From assembly GCA_029974855.1 (NCBI GenBank), contig JARKQO010000229.1:1-8530 (forward strand): a stretch of 8,530 nt of DNA, written 5' to 3'. The number at the start of each line of letters is the position of its first letter. Position 1 is the first letter of the stretch. The notes under the pieces were generated by a model. The model was not told the DNA's origin. It saw only the letters and a program-made list of their open reading frames with translations, and made no database searches. Both the position numbers and the translations under genes were made by a program. Shown here piece after piece: positions 1 through 5,309 of the stretch. The DNA is from Eubacteriales bacterium (lineage in GTDB: Bacteria > Bacillota_A > Clostridia > Christensenellales > Aristaeellaceae).

Positions 1-63
1 TCGGACCGGGCGGTGGGGGAGTATGCGGAACAAATTTGGAACATAGAGCCCCAGAAGGGGTAA
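1..63 (+). CDS. glgP: Glycogen/maltodextrin phosphorylase, C-terminal end only
   Basis: Frame 1 is open from the window edge to a TAA at 61-63 and encodes 20 residues beginning SDRAV and ending IEPQKG. The pattern SDR-x4-EYA-x2-IW-x-I-x-P closely matches the C-terminus of glycogen/starch/maltodextrin phosphorylases as I recall them (for example the SSDRTIKEYA...IWHIDP ending of E. coli GlgP). These enzymes use pyridoxal phosphate to release glucose-1-phosphate from alpha-glucans in the cytoplasm. The catalytic and cofactor-binding parts lie outside the window, so activity cannot be judged. The gene is separated from the next gene by more than 400 bp of repeats and is probably not part of the sugar locus to the right. 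The family call rests on a short but distinctive tail. Confidence 0.8.
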   Translation, partial: SDRAVGEYAEQIWNIEPQKG

Positions 64-82
64 GGGGTTTGCGGTTCCCTAT

Positions 83-413
83 GGCTCCCTCTGAGGAGGG
101 AGGCGGGGAACGGGTGCCACTCAGCTACTTACCCCGATCCAGAAAAAGCAACGCCCCCGGGTGCTTGGCTCCCTCTGAGGAGGGAGCTGGCGGCGCAGCC
201 GCCTGAGGGAGAGATACACACGCCATTCTATCTCTCCCTCCGACACCGCTTCGCGGTGCCACCTCCCTCCTCAGAGGGTGGCGGGGAACGGGTGCCACTC
301 AGCCACTTACCCCGATCCAGAATAAGCAACGCCCCCGGGTGCTTGGCTCCCTCCTCAGAGGGAGGCGGGGAACGGGTGCCGCTCAGCCACTTACCCCAGT
401 TCAGAAAAAACAA
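83..413. repeat. 84-bp direct repeat, about three copies, second copy interrupted
   Basis: Copy 1 is 83-166. Copy 2 is 167-186 plus 281-344, split by a 94-bp insert at 187-280. Copy 3 starts at 345 and stays recognisable to about 413 before it diverges. Each unit begins with a GGCTCCCTC...GAG palindrome, continues with GCGGGGAACGGGTGCC and a CACTTACCCC-like stretch, and in copies 1 and 2 ends with CGCCCCCGGGTGCTT. Over the 74 bases 102-175 versus 280-353, copies 1 and 2 differ at only two positions (GCTAC/GCCAC and AGAAAAA/AGAATAA). No coding sequence is convincing here. Such GC-rich palindromic clusters in intergenic DNA are common in Clostridia genomes. Together with the insert, this accounts for most of the 426-bp gap between the phosphorylase and the kinase. 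Confidence 0.85.
167..280. mobile_element. Palindromic MITE-like insert with two nested hairpins
   Basis: The left half (167-213) contains CTCCCTC at 169-175, which can pair with GAGGGAG at either 180-186 or 205-211, and an inner perfect hairpin GGCGGC-GCA-GCCGCC at 189-203. The right half (232-280) is the same design in reverse complement: CTCTCCCTC, an inner hairpin CACCGC-TTC-GCGGTG at 244-258, then CCTCCCTCCTCAGAGGG. The two halves face each other around an AT-richer spacer (about 214-231), giving an element of roughly 110 bp with inverted ends. The segment 187-280 is what interrupts the second 84-bp repeat unit. No transposase or target duplication is visible, so a non-autonomous element or REP-like sequence is the best description. 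In RNA it would fold strongly and could serve as a transcript end for the phosphorylase gene. Confidence 0.6.
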
Positions 414-489
414 CCTCCTCCAGACAATCAAAAGGCCCATGCTCTCTCTCCCCACATGGACCTTCTTGCTTTTCCCACCTTTCCCCCCT
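414..489. other. Pyrimidine-rich spacer downstream of the kinase gene
   Basis: This stretch lies between the last repeat copy and the kinase stop codon. The plus strand is very C/T-rich, including CTCTCTCTCCCC and TTTCCCCCCTTTACCCC. Read on the minus strand, as the 3' tail of the kinase transcript, it offers a weak CCATG/CATGG pairing followed by a short T run, but no strong intrinsic terminator. I see no gene in it. Confidence 0.4.
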
Positions 490-1974
490 TTACCCCATGG
501 CCCCTCCCAAATAGGGCAAAGCAACCAGAAAGGTGGTGCCCTGGGAGCCGCTTTCCACCTCCAGCTTGCCATTGTGCGTAAGGATAATCTGCTTGCTCAG
601 CGCCAGCCCGATTCCCCAGTTTTTGGTGAGGGGCTTTGTGGAAAAAAACGGCTCAAACACATTGGCCAGGTTTCCTTCGCTGATGCCCCGGCCGTTGTCC
701 GTAATGGAGATGATGACCCACCCCTTGTTCACCTCTCCCCGGATTTTGATGCGCCCGTTCTTTCCCAGGCCTTCGGTGGCGTCCACGGCGTTTGCCATCA
801 GGTTGTGGATGACCTCGCTCAAATGCGCCATATCGCCCATCACCACAAAATCGTGCTTTGGAAACTCCAGCTCAATGCCGGCCATGGTGCGCTCGCGGAA
901 TTTTTCCGCCTCGTCCACCACCAGCTGATACAGGGGGATGGGCGTTAAGGACAGCCGCCGGAAGCCGGTCATGCGGTGCACCTGGTTCAGGCGGTCGTAG
1001 GCGTCGTCGCATATTTTGCAGATGCGGTCCGACCGCCTGGAAAGCTTATCCGCGCAGGGCAGCCCCGCCGCCTCCTTCACGGACTCCTGCAGCTGCTCCG
1101 CCTCGGAACGGATGGCCAGGAGCTCGTTTTTCATGTAATGGGAAATGGCCCGCACCGTGGTTTCCGCCACATCCACCTTGCGGCTGAACTCCCAATCCAT
1201 CAAAGCGATGCGCTTTTTCACGTTCAGGTAGCGGATCAGGCCATACCCCATCACCAGCAGCACCGCCAGGGTCATCCATGGGTAATAGTTGTTCAGGGAG
1301 CCCGGGCTGCCTACAGGCAGCGGCTTGAACAGCGTAATCCGCGCCACCCGCGACATCCACAGCTGCTGCACAGGGGCCCAGCCGAACATATAGAGAAATA
1401 ACAGCTGCAGCATCACCAGCCCGATAACCATGGCGGCGATGTTCAGGCGGATGGGTGTGATGCGGGGCGCGGTGAGGTAAAGCCGCACCAGGAGGATAAA
1501 ACCTACCCCCAGGGCCCCGGCGTTGAAAACGCGGCAGATCGTTTCCACAACCCGGTACCCCTGCCGGAAAAGCACCACCTCCGGCACAAACCCCAGCCTG
1601 CCAAAGTAAAGGGCCTGCACAAAGAAGGGGTCAAACACAATGGCCTGGAGCACAAAGGGCGCAAGCAGCAGGGGGCTCAACCGCCGCATTTGCTTTGGCT
1701 TGGAATAGCCTGACAGAATCAGCGGAAGCACCAGGCCGATGCAAAAGAAGCAGACAGCCGACAGGTTGATGATCCGCAAAAGGGCGCTCCTGCCAATGGG
1801 CAGCCCCATGAAAAACGCGTGAAGGCGCGGCGAAATGTTAAAATAGGCATACAGGCGGTTGGAAAACACATTGTCCTTGGCCATATAAATCATGGTGCTA
1901 AGGCTGACGGCAACCAGGCAAAGCGCCATGAGTACCGGAAAAACGCGCTGTCCGTAGTCCCCTGTTTTTTTCAT
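490..1974 (-). CDS. Membrane-bound sensor histidine kinase (polytopic N-terminus)
   Basis: A 494-residue kinase. Residues 1-250 carry about six hydrophobic segments (roughly 11-32, 66-88, 99-122, 149-168, 178-198, 232-250) and no recognisable PAS or HAMP domain. The phosphoacceptor region reads AISHYMKNELLAI, with H279 as the likely phosphorylated histidine. The HATPase_c domain follows: N box HNLMANAVDAT (390-400), G1 box DNGRGI (426-431), F box FEPFFSTK (440-447), and G2 box GIGLALSK (454-461). The HxxKNxL form resembles NtrB/HPK4 kinases rather than the HisKA_3 class. Start: ATG at 1972-1974 follows an AGGGGG tract at normal spacing and gives an MKK start before the first membrane helix; an in-frame GTG two codons upstream and longer starts up to 2058 are possible but less natural. 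It is divergent from the sugar operon and probably pairs with the response regulator encoded at 6677-7405. The membrane location and kinase call are firm; the signal is unknown. Confidence 0.92.
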   Translation of the reverse strand: MKKTGDYGQRVFPVLMALCLVAVSLSTMIYMAKDNVFSNRLYAYFNISPRLHAFFMGLPIGRSALLRIINLSAVCFFCIGLVLPLILSGYSKPKQMRRLSPLLLAPFVLQAIVFDPFFVQALYFGRLGFVPEVVLFRQGYRVVETICRVFNAGALGVGFILLVRLYLTAPRITPIRLNIAAMVIGLVMLQLLFLYMFGWAPVQQLWMSRVARITLFKPLPVGSPGSLNNYYPWMTLAVLLVMGYGLIRYLNVKKRIALMDWEFSRKVDVAETTVRAISHYMKNELLAIRSEAEQLQESVKEAAGLPCADKLSRRSDRICKICDDAYDRLNQVHRMTGFRRLSLTPIPLYQLVVDEAEKFRERTMAGIELEFPKHDFVVMGDMAHLSEVIHNLMANAVDATEGLGKNGRIKIRGEVNKGWVIISITDNGRGISEGNLANVFEPFFSTKPLTKNWGIGLALSKQIILTHNGKLEVESGSQGTTFLVALPYLGGAMG

Positions 1975-2017
1975 TGTCACGCCCCCTGCCCCGCACGGTG
2001 GGTTGCTCCTCCCCATG

Positions 2018-2026
2018 AGTATACCA
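2018..2026 (-). promoter_or_regulatory. Candidate extended -10 promoter of the kinase gene
   Basis: On the minus strand this reads TGGTATACT: a TATACT -10 (5/6 match to TATAAT) preceded by the TGn extension. The expected start of transcription is near 2011, giving a leader of about 37 nt before the ATG at 1974. The -35 position (about 2041-2046) reads ATGCCG on the minus strand, a poor match, which suits either an extended -10 promoter or one needing an activator. One CATCCC half-site (2044-2049) overlaps that -35 position. Confidence 0.5.
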
Positions 2027-2043
2027 CAGCGGGAGGATTGCGG

Positions 2044-2086
2044 CATCCCATTCGCCAAATGTGTTGGGATGATCTTTTATCATCCC
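2044..2086. promoter_or_regulatory. Three CATCCC half-sites, including an inverted repeat: candidate operator
   Basis: CATCCC occurs on the plus strand at 2044-2049 and 2081-2086, and on the minus strand at 2066-2071 (GGGATG). The last two form a perfect 8-bp inverted repeat, GGGATGAT-CTTTT-ATCATCCC (2066-2086). The first and second form a wider inverted pair, ATCCCA/TGGGAT, with starts about two helical turns apart. The cluster sits between the candidate divergent promoters and overlaps the kinase -35 position, so it is a plausible binding site for the response regulator encoded in the operon. The 8-bp inverted repeat could instead act as an RNA hairpin, but both candidate promoters fire away from it. 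Confidence 0.45.
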
Positions 2087-2125
2087 CTGGGGCCCCCGGC
2101 CAAGGGGGAGGGGAATAGTTCAACC

Positions 2126-2154
2126 TCGACAAGACGGACAGCCGCTGATAGGCT
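2126..2154 (+). promoter_or_regulatory. Candidate promoter of the sugar operon
   Basis: TCGACA (2126-2131, 5/6 match to TTGACA) is followed after exactly 17 bp by TAGGCT (2149-2154, 3/6 match to TATAAT). Transcription would begin near 2161, about 40 nt before the first gene. The -10 is weak, as expected of an activated promoter. A short inverted repeat, CAGCC (2139-2143) and GGCTG (2151-2155), overlaps the -10 and could be an operator half-pair. This is a tentative call based only on hexamer matching. Confidence 0.3.
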
Positions 2155-2187
2155 GTAGGTACACAAACCCGCACAATACCCATCAAA

Positions 2188-2209
2188 AAGGAGGATGTTC
2201 ATGAACATC
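2188..2209 (+). promoter_or_regulatory. Ribosome binding site and perfect palindrome spanning the start codon
   Basis: AAGGAGG (2188-2194) is a near-consensus Shine-Dalgarno. It abuts an ATG at 2195 with no spacer but lies 6 nt from the ATG at 2201, so 2201 is the true start. The 16 bases 2194-2209 (GATGTTCATGAACATC) form a perfect palindrome that includes both ATG codons and touches the Shine-Dalgarno. It could be a dimeric protein site on DNA, or a small or intermolecular RNA structure that limits ribosome access. Confidence 0.55.
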
Positions 2210-3478
2210 GCGCAAAAAGGCAAAAGGTGGCTTACCATTCTGCTGTGCCTTGTCCTTGCAGGCACAGCCGGCGGCGCTCTGGCAGCCGGCTCCGGCGGTA
2301 CAGACGGCGAGAAGGTCGTGCTGAACTACTATGGCTGGGACGATGAGAAAACCTATGCCCAGCCTGTGATCGACGCGTTCAACGCCTCTCAGAGCAACAT
2401 CGAGGTACAGGGACACTTTCTGGTTGGGGCCGATTACTATACCAAGATCGTCACCATGATCTCCGCCTCCACCGGCGAGTTGGACCTGCTGAGCGTCAAC
2501 GGGTTGGAAAACTACAACCAATACCAACAGCTGAACGGCCTGGCCGATTTGACCGAGCTGATCAGCCGGGAGCAGGTGGATCTGTCCAAGTACGGGCCCA
2601 GCATGCAGGAATTACAGGTGGACGGCCGCTATTACGCGCTGCCCTACCGCAGCTCCTGCTACGCTCTGTTCTACAACAAGGATGTTTTCGACGCGGCGGG
2701 CATGGAGTACCCCGTTGGCATTACCTGGGAGGAGTACGCCCAGATCGCCAAGCAACTGACCCGGGGCGAGGGGGACCAAAAGGTATGGGGCGGCTTTATC
2801 CCCGATTGGATGCGCGCCTCTTTGATCACGGTGCAGGAGGGCTCCAACTTCCTGGACGACGATTTGGGCCCCACGGTGGCCTGGCTGGAGCTGCTGAACC
2901 GTTTGTACAATGTGGACCAGTCCCACATGTCCTTCGCGGAGATGCGTTCCCGCCAAATCGATTGGATCAAGTTCTTTGAGGGCGGTACCGTGGGCATGCT
3001 TCCCAACGGGGAATGGACCGTGGGCCTCCTGAATGCCGACGCCAACGCGGGGGCCCACAGCATCAACTGGGACGTGGCCCCCATCCCCACGGTGAACAAG
3101 GGCGATCCCGTAAAATCCCTGGGCGGCGTCAGCACCTATGTTTCCATCTACCAGAATTCGCGGCATATTGAGGAAGCCTTTGAGTTCATCAAGTTCTACT
3201 GTGGGGACGCGGGCGGCAAGATCATCGCCTCCTCGGGGATGATGCCCGCCTACATCGACGACAGCGTAAAGGCCAGCTTTATCAAGGCGGCCCGCGTGGA
3301 TGGGGCCGACGCCCTGCTGGACGCCCAAACCTACATGGAAGCCCCCGCGATCCCCCAGATGGCGGCCGTGTTCCAGGCTTACGCGGAAGAGAAGGAGCTT
3401 TACCTGACCGGACAGGAAACCATCGAGGACTTCCAGGCGAACTTTGCGCAAAAACGCGCGGAAGCCTTGGCGGAATAA
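2201..3478 (+). CDS. Sugar ABC transporter substrate-binding protein (family 1, CUT1)
   Basis: A 425-residue extracytoplasmic binding protein that would capture an oligosaccharide or glycoside and deliver it to the two permeases encoded just downstream. Residues 1-29 form a signal peptide: basic KGKRW, a hydrophobic LTILLCLVLAGTAG core, and an ALA-A type cleavage site. The mature part starts near GSGGTDGEKVVLNYYGW and shows the family pattern: a first beta strand, the ALFYNKDVFDAAGM motif common in CUT1 binding proteins, a GxxPNGEW segment, and aromatic residues spread throughout for sugar contact. No lipobox Cys follows the hydrophobic core; the only early Cys lies inside it (residue 16), so lipid anchoring is not predicted, which is unusual for a Gram-positive binding protein. 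The start at 2201 is fixed by the GGAGG at 2190-2194. It is the first gene of the operon and the length is typical. Substrate not determinable. Confidence 0.93.
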   Translation: MNIAQKGKRWLTILLCLVLAGTAGGALAAGSGGTDGEKVVLNYYGWDDEKTYAQPVIDAFNASQSNIEVQGHFLVGADYYTKIVTMISASTGELDLLSVNGLENYNQYQQLNGLADLTELISREQVDLSKYGPSMQELQVDGRYYALPYRSSCYALFYNKDVFDAAGMEYPVGITWEEYAQIAKQLTRGEGDQKVWGGFIPDWMRASLITVQEGSNFLDDDLGPTVAWLELLNRLYNVDQSHMSFAEMRSRQIDWIKFFEGGTVGMLPNGEWTVGLLNADANAGAHSINWDVAPIPTVNKGDPVKSLGGVSTYVSIYQNSRHIEEAFEFIKFYCGDAGGKIIASSGMMPAYIDDSVKASFIKAARVDGADALLDAQTYMEAPAIPQMAAVFQAYAEEKELYLTGQETIEDFQANFAQKRAEALAE

Positions 3479-3494
3479 GTCCGTCAAAGACCGT

Positions 3495-3543
3495 ACGGGG
3501 CAGCGGGCAGCAAGGGTGTAAGCCGCGCCGCTGCCCCGTTTTT
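3495..3543 (+). terminator. Strong hairpin plus T run between binding protein and permease
   Basis: ACGGGGCAGCGG (3495-3506) pairs perfectly over 12 bp with CCGCTGCCCCGT (3528-3539), with a 21-nt loop, followed by a TTTTT run (3539-3543). This has the form of an intrinsic terminator. It lies just after the binding-protein stop codon and 18 nt before the permease GTG, so it probably acts as a partial terminator or 3'-end stabiliser. Either would make the binding protein more abundant than the membrane subunits, a known arrangement in sugar ABC operons. Confidence 0.75.
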
Positions 3544-3561
3544 CTGGGAAGGAGGGAGCCC

Positions 3562-4452
3562 GTGAAAGGGAGTGGATTGCAGCGAAAGGAACACCGGGCC
3601 GCTGTCCTTTTTTTACTGCCAAGCTTCATTGCCTTTATCCTGTTTATGGCCACCCCCATTGTGTATGGCCTTCTTCTTAGCTTCACCAACAACAAAGGCA
3701 TCAACAGCCCACTTCATTTTGTGGGTCTGCAAAGCTACGAGCGGTTGACCCGGGACAGCTATTTTTCCACTTCCCTGAGCAACAACCTGATCTATGTGGC
3801 AACCTTCACCCCGGCTGTGATCCTGATGGCGCTGGCCCTGGCGCTGCTGCTGAACCAAAGGGTGCTGGCCCGGGGCTTTTTTCGGGCCACCTACTTTTTC
3901 CCCTATATCACCTCCATGGTTTCCGTGGCCATCGTCTGGAATTACCTGCTGGCCCCAAACGGCCCCATCAACGGTATTTTGCGCGCCATGGGCTGGGCCG
4001 GCCCGCCCCAATGGCTGATCTCACAGCATACCGCGCTGCTGTCTGTGGTGATTGTATCCGTTTGGAAGGAATTTGGCTTTTACATGCTCATTTTGCTGGC
4101 TGGCCTCCAGACCATCCCCGAATACCTGTACGAGGCCGCCACCATCGACGGCGCGGCCCCCTGGCAGAAGCTGCGGCGCATCACCTTGCCCATGCTGTCG
4201 CCCGCGCTTTTTCTATGCGTCATCATGGCTGTCATCAACTCCTTCCAGGTGTTCGATTTGGTGAACATCATGACAAAAGGGGGCCCCGGGCGCGCCACCA
4301 ACGTGCTGGTGCTGCGCATCTACCAGGAGGGCTTTGTGAACATGAAAATGGGGTATGCGTCCGCCATCGCCTACGTGCTCTTTGGCATCATTTTGGTCGT
4401 CACCATTGTGCAGTTCGCTGTGCAGAGCAAGTGGGTGCAGTATAACCAATAA
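3562..4452 (+). CDS. CUT1 sugar ABC transporter permease (MalF type)
   Basis: A 296-residue inner subunit of the sugar importer, predicted to span the membrane about six times (first helix roughly residues 13-41, last roughly 267-288). The cytoplasmic EAA loop that docks the ATPase is clear: EAATIDGAAPWQKLRRITLP at residues 191-210, with the conserved Gly at 197. A GGPGRATNVLV segment (240-250) is typical of MalF/UgpA-like permeases. Translation starts at GTG 3562, 6 nt after GGAGG (3551-3555); this start also gives the usual short charged N-terminus before helix 1. It forms a heterodimer with the next gene product, whose ATG lies 13 nt after this stop codon. No ATP-binding subunit is encoded nearby, so the motor is likely a shared MsmX/UgpC-like ATPase from elsewhere in the genome. 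Confidence 0.94.
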   Translation: MKGSGLQRKEHRAAVLFLLPSFIAFILFMATPIVYGLLLSFTNNKGINSPLHFVGLQSYERLTRDSYFSTSLSNNLIYVATFTPAVILMALALALLLNQRVLARGFFRATYFFPYITSMVSVAIVWNYLLAPNGPINGILRAMGWAGPPQWLISQHTALLSVVIVSVWKEFGFYMLILLAGLQTIPEYLYEAATIDGAAPWQKLRRITLPMLSPALFLCVIMAVINSFQVFDLVNIMTKGGPGRATNVLVLRIYQEGFVNMKMGYASAIAYVLFGIILVVTIVQFAVQSKWVQYNQ

Positions 4453-4465
4453 GGGGGGAGGAGCT

Positions 4466-5296
4466 ATGAAAAAAAGCCTTCGCCGGGCCTGGAGGCTGAT
4501 ACTGCTGCTGGTGATGGCGGCCATTGCGCTGGCGATGCTGTTCCCTTTCCTGTGGATGGTATCCACCTCGGTGAAGGAGGATATCGAGGTTTTCCGCTAC
4601 CCCATCCGCTGGATTCCCCAACCCCTGAAATGGAAAAACTATGCCGACGTATGGACGGAGGTGCCGTTTTTCACCTATTATCTGAACACCACCAAAATCA
4701 CGGTGCTGTCCACCTTGCTGCAGCTGTCGGTATGCGCCACAGCCGCCTATGCCTTCGCCCGGCTCCGTTTCCGCTTCAAAAACGTCCTGTTCATGGGGTA
4801 TTTGAGCACCCTCATGGTGCCCTGGCACTCCATCATGATCCCCCAGTTTATCCTGTTGAGCCGCATGGGCCTGTACAACACCCATCTTTCCCTGATTTTG
4901 CTGCAGGCCTTCAGCGCGTTTGGCATCTTTCTGCTGCGCCAGTTTTTCATGGGCATTCCCAGGGAGTTAAGCGAAGCGGCCAGGATTGACGGCTGCGGGG
5001 AATTCCACATCTTTGCCAGGATCATTTTGCCCCTTTGCGGGCCGGGCCTGGCTACCCTGATGGTATTCACCTTTATGCGGGTATGGAACGACTACCTGCC
5101 CCCGCTGATCTATATCCAGTCGCCCCTCAAGCAGACGATCCAGATTGGCCTGACGGCATTCACGGGCCAATATACCATGCAATACGGCCTGACCATGGCA
5201 GGCACCGTCAGCGCCTTGATTCCCATTATCCTGCTGCTGGTTTCCGCCGAAAAATTCCTGACCCAGGGGCTGGTTTTTTCCGGCATCAAAAACTAA
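4466..5296 (+). CDS. CUT1 sugar ABC transporter permease (MalG type)
   Basis: A 276-residue partner permease, a length typical of MalG-like subunits. It has an N-terminal hydrophobic segment (about 11-31) ending in FPFLWMVSTSVK, a hallmark of this group, then about five more membrane helices. The EAA loop is ELSEAARIDGCGEFHIFARIILPL (residues 167-190, conserved Gly at 176). The start is ATG 4466, preceded by a GGGGGGAGGAG tract ending 2 nt before it; an in-frame ATG at 4355 would place this gene deep inside the previous one with no binding site and add an unrelated N-terminus, so it was not used. It is co-transcribed with the binding protein and first permease, and the glycosidase gene starts 13 nt after its stop codon. 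Confidence 0.94.
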   Translation: MKKSLRRAWRLILLLVMAAIALAMLFPFLWMVSTSVKEDIEVFRYPIRWIPQPLKWKNYADVWTEVPFFTYYLNTTKITVLSTLLQLSVCATAAYAFARLRFRFKNVLFMGYLSTLMVPWHSIMIPQFILLSRMGLYNTHLSLILLQAFSAFGIFLLRQFFMGIPRELSEAARIDGCGEFHIFARIILPLCGPGLATLMVFTFMRVWNDYLPPLIYIQSPLKQTIQIGLTAFTGQYTMQYGLTMAGTVSALIPIILLLVSAEKFLTQGLVFSGIKN

Positions 5297-5309
5297 GGGG
5301 GAGAATGTC

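Noticed and set aside
83..413. CRISPR array
   Set aside because: Repeats are 84 bp with internal palindromes, there are only about three copies, and there are no regular unique spacers or cas genes.
228..572. Minus-strand frame of 114 codons over the repeats
   Set aside because: It encodes repeated GKWLSGTRSPPPSEEG, a direct translation of the 84-bp DNA repeat, and overlaps the kinase end in another frame.
256..948. Plus-strand open frame of 230 codons across the repeats and kinase 3' end
   Set aside because: It runs through repeat DNA and lies antisense to the kinase ATPase domain, whose N, G1, F and G2 boxes are unmistakable. It has no ribosome binding site and a low-complexity product.
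1975..2058. Longer N-terminus for the kinase
   Set aside because: The extra residues are not hydrophobic or conserved-looking, and the segment includes the candidate extended -10 promoter at 2018-2026; ATG 1974 gives a normal MKK start.
2612..3622. Long minus-strand frame opposite the binding protein
   Set aside because: Shadow of a high-GC coding region; the product is rich in Gly, His, Val and Arg with no family features, and the plus-strand gene is clear.
4355..4465. Upstream in-frame start for the second permease
   Set aside because: It would overlap the first permease by about 100 bp, has no ribosome binding site, and adds a Cys/Ser-rich N-terminus unlike MalG-type permeases. ATG 4466 has a strong site.
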